Origin: Marinilabiliaceae bacterium
GTDB lineage: Bacteria > Bacteroidota > Bacteroidia > Bacteroidales > Marinilabiliaceae
DNA length: 8,038 nucleotides
Direction: 5' to 3'
Assembly (NCBI GenBank): GCA_027010905.1
Contig: JALVBA010000205.1
Span: 1-8,038 of the forward strand
The notes under the pieces were generated by a model. The model made no database searches and had not been told where the DNA came from. It was given only the letters and a program-made list of their open reading frames with translations. A program made the position numbers and the translations under genes. Positions 1 through 6,193 of this stretch are shown here, piece after piece (positions within the stretch are counted from its first letter, which is position 1; every line of letters starts with the position of its first letter).

Positions 1-16
1 AAACAAAAGGGTTTTT

Positions 17-823
17 ATGAAAAACAGAGTGGTAATAATAACAGGAGCATCATCAGGAATTGGGCTGGCACTGGCAAAAGCTTTCGCCAAAGAGGGAGCT
101 AACCTATCACTGGCTGCAAGAAGTATAGACAAACTGAATAAACTTGTTACTGAATTGGGAGAAGGTGGAGTTGAAGCCATTGCTGTAAAGACAGATGTGA
201 GTAACGAAGAGGAGTGTGAAAACCTGATTGAACAGACCAAAAAGAGATTTGGAAAGATTGATATACTTATTAATAATGCCGGAATATCGATGCGTGCCGC
301 CTTTAAAGATGTGGACTTGAATGTACTGCGTAAACTGATGGATGTGAATTTCTGGGGCACCGTTTACTGTACCAAATATGCACTGCCATCACTTCTGGAG
401 AGTAAAGGTTCGATAGTAGGAATATCAAGCATTGCCGGATTCATTGGTTTGCCAGGTCGTACAGGCTACTCCGCTTCAAAGTTTGCAATGCACGGATTTC
501 TGGAGACTGTGAGAGTTGAGAATCTCAAAAAAGGATTGCATGTTCTGATTGCTGCTCCGGGGTTTACTGCTTCTAATGTAAGAAAATCAGCATTAACAGC
601 TGATGGCTCACATCAGGGTGAGACACCGAGAAAAGAGGATAAGATGATGAGTTCCGAAGAGGTGGCTAAGCATGTCGTGAAAGCAATAAAGAGACGAAAA
701 CGAACTTTGATACTCACTTTTGTTGAGGGGAAATTAACTGTATTTCTGAGCAAGATAGTTCCGGGATTACTTGATAAGTTATCGTACAATCACATGGCTA
801 AAGAGCCGGACTCTCCTATATAA
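17..823 (+). CDS. Short-chain dehydrogenase/reductase (SDR), classical type
   Basis: Probable cytosolic NAD(P)(H)-dependent oxidoreductase acting on a hydroxyl or carbonyl group; the substrate cannot be read from the sequence. The 268-residue length fits a classical SDR with a short C-terminal extension. Visible motifs: the Rossmann cofactor loop TGASSGIG at residues 9-16, Arg35 after the second strand (AARS), which favours NADP(H), Asp60-Val61 at the adenine pocket, NNAG at 86-89, and the full catalytic set Asn111, Ser138, Tyr151 and Lys155 (YSASK). An AAPGF segment near residue 180 replaces the common PG loop. The ATG at 17 gives a normal SDR N-terminus, with the first strand starting at residue 4. 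The gene lies 119 bases upstream of a thioesterase gene in the same direction, so an operon is possible but not shown; the gap holds a palindromic repeat. The family is certain, the reaction unknown. Confidence 0.93.
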   Translation: MKNRVVIITGASSGIGLALAKAFAKEGANLSLAARSIDKLNKLVTELGEGGVEAIAVKTDVSNEEECENLIEQTKKRFGKIDILINNAGISMRAAFKDVDLNVLRKLMDVNFWGTVYCTKYALPSLLESKGSIVGISSIAGFIGLPGRTGYSASKFAMHGFLETVRVENLKKGLHVLIAAPGFTASNVRKSALTADGSHQGETPRKEDKMMSSEEVAKHVVKAIKRRKRTLILTFVEGKLTVFLSKIVPGLLDKLSYNHMAKEPDSPI

Positions 824-844
824 ATAAAAAGAGCCCCTCCCTTA

Positions 845-861
845 CCTCCCCCAAGGGGAGG
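845..861. repeat. GC-rich palindrome, probable dispersed intergenic repeat
   Basis: A perfect 7-bp inverted repeat, CCTCCCC / GGGGAGG, with a 3-base CAA loop. It is preceded by a related direct copy of the C-rich motif (cccctccc, 834-841) and stands out sharply from the AT-rich surroundings. No T-run follows on the + strand (agaaatta), so it is not a canonical intrinsic terminator. C-rich/G-rich palindromes like this occur as dispersed intergenic repeats in many Bacteroidota genomes; that this is one of them is inference from a single copy. The rest of the 824-942 gap shows no open frame and no clear TAnnTTTG box. Confidence 0.5.
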
Positions 862-942
862 AGAAATTACACTCACAAGGGATGCATTGTGGTTAGAGTG
901 AAGAAAACCGTGAAGTACAGATACCGAAACATTTAACAAATT

Positions 943-1347
943 ATGATAAAAAACAGAACAGAGATTAGGGTAAGATATGGCGAGACAGACCAGATGGGGA
1001 TAGTGAACAACGCTGTCTATCCAAGATATTTTGAGGTTGGAAGAACTATGATGTTCCGTGAGCTTGGGTTTTCATATAAGAAGATGGAACAGGCTGACAT
1101 ACTGATACCTCTGTCAGATATCTATATAAAATACCACTCCCCTGCATACTACGACGATGTACTTACGCTAACTACTGAGTTACGAGAGATGCCCGCCGCC
1201 CGAATAAAATTCGACTACACAATCCATAATCCAAAAGGAAAACTGATTACTTCGGGATACTCCATTCAGGCATTTATTAATGCCAAAACCAGACGACCAA
1301 TGCGTATACCTGAGGTTGTTAAAGAGCTGTTGGAGCCGCATTTTTAG
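943..1347 (+). CDS. Acyl-CoA thioesterase, YbgC/FadM-like hotdog fold (4HBT family)
   Basis: Small cytosolic hotdog-fold protein, 134 residues, the usual size for YbgC/FadM-type thioesterases, which hydrolyse acyl-CoA thioesters. The N-terminal signature is clear: RVRYGETDQMGIV at residues 9-21, with Asp16 as the presumed catalytic acid, then Tyr26 and the long hotdog helix beginning YFEVGRT (29-35). A later IKYHSPAYYDD segment (about residues 62-72) matches the family's second strand region. At the position where YbgC proteins usually have Tyr-His (VYHxxY), this protein has Asn22-Asn23. Pseudomonas 4-hydroxybenzoyl-CoA thioesterase also lacks that His, so activity is not excluded. The ATG at 943 places the first beta strand at residue 6, as usual. 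The gene follows the SDR gene in the same orientation. The acyl substrate is unknown. Confidence 0.85.
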   Translation: MIKNRTEIRVRYGETDQMGIVNNAVYPRYFEVGRTMMFRELGFSYKKMEQADILIPLSDIYIKYHSPAYYDDVLTLTTELREMPAARIKFDYTIHNPKGKLITSGYSIQAFINAKTRRPMRIPEVVKELLEPHF

Positions 1348-1410
1348 ATGGCATGAACCTTGTAAAATGGATTATTTCTTAAATTTATTAAAAAGTAGTA
1401 TTTTTGAGTT

Positions 1411-1703
1411 ATGAAAACGTTACAAGAAACAAGAAGAACATTGAGGAGTCATAAATACAGATTGTTTCATGACTATCCAATTAAGTCAATGGCAATTTTT
1501 GGTTCATACTCACACGTAAAGAGCAGAGTGATAAAAGTGATTTAGACATTCTAGTTGAGTTTTCAGATAAGATTGGCATCAGATTCATTGATTTAGCTGA
1601 GGAGTTAGAGGGTATTGTAGGCTTTAAGGTGGATTTGGTGTCTAAGAAAGGTGTCAAAGAAAAGTATTTGGATTCAATCAATTCAGACTTAAAATATGTC
1701 TAA
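1411..1703 (+). pseudogene. Broken MNT-type nucleotidyltransferase antitoxin (mntA-like), frameshifted
   Basis: From the ATG at 1411 the frame reads MKTLQETRRT... up to MAIFGSYS and then hits a TAG at 1543-1545. A second frame, starting at 1515 and ending with TAA at 1701-1703, continues as RKEQSDKSDLDILVEF... and ends ...INSDLKYV. Removing the two bases CA at 1513-1514 (tca-CA-cgt) joins the two and restores GSYSRKEQSDKSDLD, which is exactly the GSx10DxD motif of minimal nucleotidyltransferases. The third acidic residue is in KVDLVS further on. The repaired protein would be 96 residues, normal for this family. In MNT/HEPN modules this protein AMPylates and silences the HEPN toxin. As the sequence stands, the product stops just before the metal-binding Asp pair and must be inactive. 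Its end overlaps the start of the toxin remnant by 8 bases, the usual operon layout. Confidence 0.85.
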
Positions 1704-1861
1704 ACGCGATACCATATTGTTATTAGAGGATATGTTACAATCTGCGCAAAAAATTAAGAGATATGTAAATAGCCTTGATTTTGAAGCTTTTTTTATCTGA
1801 TAACAAAACAATTGATGCAGTTGTTCGGAACTTTGAAATAATTAATAGTAATAGATCCTAG
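1696..1861 (+). pseudogene. Remnant of HEPN-domain toxin (HepT-like), frameshifted and truncated
   Basis: The ATG at 1696 overlaps the antitoxin stop (ATGTCTAA), and the frame reads MSKRDTILLLEDMLQSAQKI through LDFEAFFI to a TGA at 1798-1800. Reading six instead of seven T at 1788-1794 carries it on as FLSDNKTIDAVVRNFEII, a good match to the N-terminal half of HepT-type HEPN ribonucleases, where FEIIGEAxNR is typical. Here it reads FEIINSNRS and stops at 1859-1861, so the GEA residues seem deleted and a further shift follows. Even repaired, the protein is about 54 residues against roughly 110-120 for the family, and it lacks the catalytic Rx4-6H motif. It is a dead toxin. The sequence from 1862 to the exporter gene holds nothing recognisable. 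Confidence 0.8.
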
Positions 1862-1890
1862 TTATCACCTCTAATAAGTTCACAACTCCT

Positions 1891-2529
1891 CTACGGAGAG
1901 TACTCATTCACCATCCAGGTAACGAAAGCAACAATAACAAAAACCACAATTGCCACACCTGCAATCTTATTCATCCACCACAATCGTCTCAGGTTAATTT
2001 TACTCTTAAAGAGGCTAACTAGTCCGGTAAGAATAAACCACCACAATGAGGCTCCAACGGTAACTCCGCCAATAAGTACAATCTGCCCCAGAAAATCTCT
2101 GTTAGCGGGCACAACACCGAAACTGGCAAAGAAGCCAAAGAAGAGAAATATTGCCAACGGGTTTGTTATTGTGAGAAAGAATGTTGAAAAGAAATCCTGA
2201 AGAAGATTGCTGCTTTTGTTTTTTTGCCTACGGAGTTGAATCGCCGGGTTAGAGTAAAATATTTTCAGACCTAAGCCAATTAATACCAACGCACCAAAAA
2301 TTTGTATCCACAATAATTTAGACTCCACAAAGCCAACAATAAATGAGAGGCTATATGCAGCAATTATGGCATAAACTGTGTCGGAAAAGGCAGCACCAAG
2401 GCCGGAAACAAACCCCGACAATCTTCCTTTGTTCAGTGTTCGCTGAATACAAAGAACCCCTATCGGGCCAAGAGGTATCGAAGCCGCAAATCCAATTATA
2501 ACACCATCAAGAATATAATGCACACCCAT
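1891..2529 (-). CDS. LysE/RhtB-family exporter
   Basis: Inner-membrane protein of 212 residues, standard for the LysE/RhtB superfamily, which exports amino acids or related small metabolites by proton exchange. It shows about six hydrophobic segments: roughly residues 5-25, 35-65, 70-92, 112-140, 148-172 and 187-208. Family marks are the proline-glycine turn IPLGPIG (18-24) late in the first helix, followed by the gene family's RTLNKGRLSGFVSGLGAAFSD loop with its conserved Gly and Asp, and FLTITNPLAIFLF with the conserved Asn-Pro in the fourth helix. The substrate cannot be predicted. The gene is divergent from the phosphate transporter operon and convergent with the toxin-antitoxin remnant. 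ATG at 2529 is chosen because the hydrophobic helix begins within a few residues. No convincing terminator is seen below 1891, only a short 4-bp stem near 1884. Confidence 0.86.
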   Translation of the reverse strand: MGVHYILDGVIIGFAASIPLGPIGVLCIQRTLNKGRLSGFVSGLGAAFSDTVYAIIAAYSLSFIVGFVESKLLWIQIFGALVLIGLGLKIFYSNPAIQLRRQKNKSSNLLQDFFSTFFLTITNPLAIFLFFGFFASFGVVPANRDFLGQIVLIGGVTVGASLWWFILTGLVSLFKSKINLRRLWWMNKIAGVAIVVFVIVAFVTWMVNEYSP

Positions 2530-2585
2530 CTTCTATAATATCAGGCACAACCTGTTTAAAAATATTTAGCAAAAAGATATAACTA

Positions 2586-2618
2586 CAAACCTATCTAACA
2601 CTCCTTGTTAATCTCAAA
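2586..2618 (-). promoter_or_regulatory. Candidate promoter of the LysE-family gene
   Basis: On the minus strand TTTG (2618-2615) is followed after 21 bases by TAGGTTTG (2593-2586), an exact match to the Bacteroidota -7 consensus TAnnTTTG. Transcription would start near 2580, leaving a leader of about 50 bases before the ATG at 2529. The spacing is slightly long. A second TAnnTTTG match on this strand (2661-2654) has no -33 element. Confidence 0.42.
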
Positions 2619-2719
2619 GCTCAAAAATAGTGAAAGCTTTTAAATAAAGGTATCAAACTTATTGTAATAAATAGACATATAGCTTTGATTTTATTAAAAT
2701 TTGGAATAATTTCTTTTAG

Positions 2720-2758
2720 TTAACAATTTCTTAACATACACTTAAGATAAAATAAACA
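2720..2758 (+). promoter_or_regulatory. Four 11-bp-phased hexamers, candidate Pho box (PhoB/PhoP-type operator)
   Basis: Hexamers begin at 2720 (TTAACA), 2731 (TTAACA), 2742 (TTAAGA) and 2753 (TAAACA), so every step is exactly 11 bp, one helical turn, with 5-base spacers. Two are identical and two differ by one base each. Winged-helix regulators of the PhoB/PhoP type bind direct repeats with this 11-bp period, and the Bacillus PhoP repeat is close to TTAACA. The array ends 20 bases before the putative -7 box of the phosphate transporter operon, where an activator of this type would sit. Sequence, period, position and target gene all agree; binding itself is inference. Confidence 0.6.
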
Positions 2759-2786
2759 TTGTTATTCCCTTTAATGTATAGGTTTG
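2759..2786 (+). promoter_or_regulatory. Candidate promoter of the PiT-porin operon
   Basis: TAGGTTTG at 2779-2786 matches the Bacteroidota -7 consensus TAnnTTTG exactly. The nearest -33-like TTG is at 2759-2761, 17 bases upstream, which is short and weak, as expected for an activator-dependent promoter. Transcription would begin near 2791-2794, about 25 bases before the ATG at 2817. A second exact -7 match at 2680-2687 (TAGCTTTG) has its nearest TTG only 15 bases upstream and lies before the hexamer array, so it is the weaker candidate. Confidence 0.5.
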
Positions 2787-2816
2787 CCCCCGATAAATAT
2801 TAATAAAACTCAAACA

Positions 2817-5078
2817 ATGGAAAACATCTATTTAGTCTTTGTAGTAATACTTTTTTTTCTTGCCATATCCGACCTTGTAGTTGGTGTTAGCAATGATGCA
2901 GTAAATTTTCTGAACTCAGCTATTGGAGCAAAAGCAGCTCCGTACAAAATCATTATGATTGTAGCAGCTGCCGGTATATTTGTCGGTGCCACCTTCTCAA
3001 CCGGTATGATGGAAGTTGCCCGTAAAGGAATTTTCAACCCACAGTATTTTTACTTTGCCGACATCATGATTATTTTCATGGCCGTTATGCTTACCGACAT
3101 CATTCTGCTTGATGTGTTTAACACAATAGGACTACCAACATCTACAACAGTATCTATTGTTTTCGAGTTGCTTGGTGCTGCCACGGCAGTAGCAATAATA
3201 AAAGCTTCATACAATCCCGAAATCCCGGTGAGCAGCTATATTAACTCTGCTAAAGCGCTGGCTATTATCTCCGGAATACTTATGTCAGTGGTGATATCCT
3301 TCATTGCCGGTGCCGTGATACAATACTTAACAAGGCTGACATTCTCTTTCAACTACTCCAAAAGATTGAAATATTTTGGAGCTATATGGGGAGGAATAGC
3401 AATATCAGCAATTACATATTTCATACTTGTTAAAGGGGCAAAAAGTGCATCGTTCATGCATGCAGACACAAAAAAGTGGATTAATGAAAACGCTATGACC
3501 ATCATCATTTTCAGCATGGTGGGCTGGACGATATTACTGGCTGCTATTAAGGCAATATTTAAGTTCGACATTCTTAAACTTATTGTTTTGGTAGGCACTT
3601 TTGCTTTGGCAATGGCCTTTGCCGGTAACGATCTGGTTAACTTCATTGGAGTGCCACTGGCAGGATTCGAATCATTTAAAATATTTTTGAACCATCCAGG
3701 AGTATCTCCTGATGCTCTACTGATGGATGGTCTGGCAGGAAAGATTAAGACCGACACATATCTTCTGATTATTGCCGGCTCCATAATGGTTGCCACCCTT
3801 TGGACATCGAAGAAGGCGAAATCAGTAGTAAAAACATCACTCGACTTAAGCAGACAACAAGAGGGAGAAGAGAGGTTTGGCTCTTCATTCTTTGCACGAT
3901 CAATAGTAAGAGGATCAATAAATGCTTCGCAAGTGGTAAACAGAGTTTTACCATCAGGCATGAGAAGATGGTTAGACAAACAGTTTGATGCAACAGAAGC
4001 AATTGAACAACGAGAGAAACTTGGAAAGGATGCCCCGGCTTTTGATATGATAAGAGCATCAGTAAACCTTGTGGTTGCAAGTATACTGATATCAATAGCC
4101 ACAAACTTTAAGCTTCCGCTATCAACCACCTATGTTACATTTATGGTTGCAATGGGCAGTTCATTAACAGACCGTGCATGGGGTCGTGAAAGTGCAGTTT
4201 ACAGAGTAACCGGGGTTCTTTCGGTTATTGGAGGTTGGTTTCTAACTGCATTTTCAGCTTTCACTATTGCATTTATCGTTGCAAACATCATCTATTTTGG
4301 TGGATTTACCGCAGTGATAATTCTGCTACTTATTGCTGCATATTTCATCTATCGCTCACACAAAAATTATAAAAACAAGAGTGACAAAGAGTCGGAAATA
4401 GGCGAACTTGACATCGAAGAGATTGACGGACAAATCCTCTCTTCTACAATTCTGGACAAGTGTACACTGAGTGTTTCACAAATTACTAAGGAGGTATCAT
4501 TTATATATAGTGAGTCGTTAAGTGCATTTGAGGCTGAAGACAGAAAGCGATTAAAGGAGTCGGTGAAGGTGGTTGAGGCGATAAATAAAAAGACCAAAAA
4601 GCTAAAGAACAATATCTTCTCTACAGTTAAGAAACTTCAAAATGAGGATATAGACTCAAGCTTGTTCTATGTTCAGGTTGTTGATTATCTGAGAGAAACG
4701 GCTCACTGCCTGACCTTTATTACAAATCCATGTTTCGATCATCTTGACAATAACCATAAAGTTTTCACTACGGGGCAGTTTAAGGATCTTGATGACATCA
4801 GAGAGGGAATTACATCTGTAATAAACGACAGTGTAAAGATGATTGAGACATCAGACTTTAGCGCTTTGGATAATCTTCTGACAAATGCACAGACTCTTAT
4901 TGTACATCTGAAAGGGTTCAGAAAAGAGCAGTTGAAGAGAATAAAAAATGATAAGGCTAGTACAAAAGGAAGTATGCTCTACCTGAATATTCTGCATGAG
5001 ACACAAAATCTTCTGTTACATCTAATAAATCTGTTAAAAGCTCAAAGAGATTTTGTATCTTTTAAGAACAATAAATAA
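2817..5078 (+). CDS. PiT-family inorganic phosphate transporter with PhoU-like C-terminal domain
   Basis: Inner-membrane phosphate:cation symporter (PiT/PHO4 family). With the ATG at 2817 it has 753 residues, much longer than the roughly 500 of E. coli PitA. The two inverted halves each show the family signature: SNDAVNFLN from residue 25 and GNDLVNFIG from residue 270, with matching LPTSTT (106-111) and LPLSTT (433-438) motifs. A long charged cytoplasmic loop lies at about 335-415. After the last membrane helix, ending near residue 510, comes a soluble, mostly helical tail of about 240 residues, rich in Lys, Glu and Leu, that resembles PhoU/DUF47 accessory proteins; this part is inferred from layout and composition. 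The open frame extends upstream to a TTG at 2784, but that codon lies inside the -7 box, so ATG 2817 (MENIYLVFVV) is chosen. The porin gene follows after 13 bases, making a probable two-gene operon. Confidence 0.92.
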   Translation: MENIYLVFVVILFFLAISDLVVGVSNDAVNFLNSAIGAKAAPYKIIMIVAAAGIFVGATFSTGMMEVARKGIFNPQYFYFADIMIIFMAVMLTDIILLDVFNTIGLPTSTTVSIVFELLGAATAVAIIKASYNPEIPVSSYINSAKALAIISGILMSVVISFIAGAVIQYLTRLTFSFNYSKRLKYFGAIWGGIAISAITYFILVKGAKSASFMHADTKKWINENAMTIIIFSMVGWTILLAAIKAIFKFDILKLIVLVGTFALAMAFAGNDLVNFIGVPLAGFESFKIFLNHPGVSPDALLMDGLAGKIKTDTYLLIIAGSIMVATLWTSKKAKSVVKTSLDLSRQQEGEERFGSSFFARSIVRGSINASQVVNRVLPSGMRRWLDKQFDATEAIEQREKLGKDAPAFDMIRASVNLVVASILISIATNFKLPLSTTYVTFMVAMGSSLTDRAWGRESAVYRVTGVLSVIGGWFLTAFSAFTIAFIVANIIYFGGFTAVIILLLIAAYFIYRSHKNYKNKSDKESEIGELDIEEIDGQILSSTILDKCTLSVSQITKEVSFIYSESLSAFEAEDRKRLKESVKVVEAINKKTKKLKNNIFSTVKKLQNEDIDSSLFYVQVVDYLRETAHCLTFITNPCFDHLDNNHKVFTTGQFKDLDDIREGITSVINDSVKMIETSDFSALDNLLTNAQTLIVHLKGFRKEQLKRIKNDKASTKGSMLYLNILHETQNLLLHLINLLKAQRDFVSFKNNK

Positions 5079-5091
5079 AGCTGAATTAATA

Positions 5092-6156
5092 ATGACACAA
5101 AAGTTAATAAGCAGCAGCACGTCTATGTCACTTAGAAAAAGAGCCACTATTTCTCTTACACTACTATTCACTACCGGTATTTTAATTACGGCACAAGAGG
5201 AGTTTAAGATGGAAGATAAGATTGAAGGTAAGATATTTACAAACTTCAATACCAGTATTAACAAAGGTGATAACAATAAAGGCTTTGAACTGAAGCGTGC
5301 CTATCTAGGTTATGGGTTGAAGTTTGCTCCCAATTTCAGTGCCAAGATAAGAGTGGATGTGGGAGCAGCTGAATTCATCACACCTGAAGTTAATAATCAA
5401 TATGTATATTTCAAAACTGCTGCGATCTACTATAAAAAGAATCGGCTAATGATTGGTTTTGGATTGCAGAGTACATATCAGTTTAAGGTGGAGGAGACGT
5501 TGTGGGGTAAAAGATATATTATGCCCACAATGCCCGATTTTCAGAAATTCAATTTCAGTGCCGACCTGGGTGTTGCCTTTGTTTACAAACTTGATAATTT
5601 TGACTTTGACATGAGTTTCTTTAATGGTGAAGGATATAAACAATTTGATGCTGACGATGCTTTCAGGTCAAGTATTGGAGTCACCTCTTATCTATTTCAG
5701 AAAAAGGTGCTACTTAGGGCATACGGCGACTACTCAACCGACAGCCTGCACCTCGCCTCTTTTACCGGATTGGCCGGATTGAAACTTAAGAACTTCTCCT
5801 TCGGGGCTGAATATACCTATCAGAAAAATTACATCTACACTGAGGGGCACAACAGATACGGTTATTCTATTTTTAGCCAGTTTAACTTTTTCCCGAGATT
5901 TGGAATTTGGTTTCGTGTTGATGGCGTATGGTCAGAGTTTAAAGAGCTCTCTTCTGATGAACCGGAATATGGCGATAATGTTGAATATATCAACAAGTGG
6001 CTTAAAAAAGATGGCTTGTATTCCTATACAGGAGTTGAGTATGTTATAGTTCCAAAGCATCTTACTGCTGCGATTAACTACCAGCACCATACACCTGATG
6101 GTACAGGAAACAGTAACAATGATTATATCTATTTTAACCTTGAAATTAAGTGGTAG
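5092..6156 (+). CDS. Outer-membrane porin (OprO/OprP-like beta-barrel)
   Basis: Exported beta-barrel of 354 residues. The N-terminus carries a signal peptide: basic SLRKR, hydrophobic ISLTLLFTTGILI, and probable cleavage after ITA before QEEF (about residue 34). The mature part alternates polar and aromatic residues in typical strand patterns, for example FELKRAYLGYGLKFAP, and ends in FNLEIKW, an aromatic C-terminus suited to BamA-mediated insertion. This fits the phosphate-selective porin (OprO/OprP) superfamily; real anion or phosphate selectivity is inferred only from the neighbouring transporter. The frame opens at a TTG at 5053 inside the PiT gene, but ATG 5092, 13 bases after the PiT stop, is more plausible. 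ATG 5125 would give an even more compact signal peptide (MSLRKRA...) and cannot be excluded. A strong hairpin terminator lies 11 bases after the stop. Confidence 0.8.
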   Translation: MTQKLISSSTSMSLRKRATISLTLLFTTGILITAQEEFKMEDKIEGKIFTNFNTSINKGDNNKGFELKRAYLGYGLKFAPNFSAKIRVDVGAAEFITPEVNNQYVYFKTAAIYYKKNRLMIGFGLQSTYQFKVEETLWGKRYIMPTMPDFQKFNFSADLGVAFVYKLDNFDFDMSFFNGEGYKQFDADDAFRSSIGVTSYLFQKKVLLRAYGDYSTDSLHLASFTGLAGLKLKNFSFGAEYTYQKNYIYTEGHNRYGYSIFSQFNFFPRFGIWFRVDGVWSEFKELSSDEPEYGDNVEYINKWLKKDGLYSYTGVEYVIVPKHLTAAINYQHHTPDGTGNSNNDYIYFNLEIKW

Positions 6157-6167
6157 GATTTGAGGAT

Positions 6168-6193
6168 AAAAAAGCCGCTAATGCGGCTTTTTT
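6168..6193. terminator. Bidirectional intrinsic terminator between convergent genes
   Basis: The stem AAAAAAGCCGC (6168-6178) pairs perfectly with GCGGCTTTTTT (6183-6193) around a TAAT loop: five G-C pairs flanked by A/T runs. The T-run serves the porin operon on the + strand and the A-run becomes a U-run for the response regulator on the - strand. The 3' edge touches the regulator's stop codon at 6193-6195. Confidence 0.9.

Noticed and set aside
845..861. Palindrome as the terminator of the SDR gene
   Set aside because: No T-run follows the stem on the + strand.
1399..1406. TATTTTTG, a -7-like box just before the nucleotidyltransferase remnant
   Set aside because: It lies only 4 bases from the ATG and the nearest -33-like TTG is 36 bases upstream, so it is probably chance in AT-rich DNA.
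1481..1681. 66-residue minus-strand open frame over the toxin-antitoxin remnant
   Set aside because: The plus strand gives a clear MNT nucleotidyltransferase match after a 2-base repair; the minus-strand translation matches nothing.
1411..1861. The toxin-antitoxin lesions as sequencing errors
   Set aside because: Two separate indels might be errors, but the toxin also lacks its whole catalytic C-terminal half, which an indel error cannot explain.
2680..2687. TAGCTTTG as the main PiT promoter
   Set aside because: Its -33-like TTG is only 15 bases upstream, and it would place the phased repeats downstream of the start site. Kept only as a weaker alternative.
3353..4129. 258-residue open frame on the minus strand inside the PiT gene
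   Set aside because: It is the antisense shadow of a strongly coding gene. Its composition is that of a mirrored membrane protein and it shows no domain motif.
5053..5091. Upstream TTG start for the porin
   Set aside because: It would overlap the PiT gene by 26 bases and put 13 extra residues before an already complete signal peptide.
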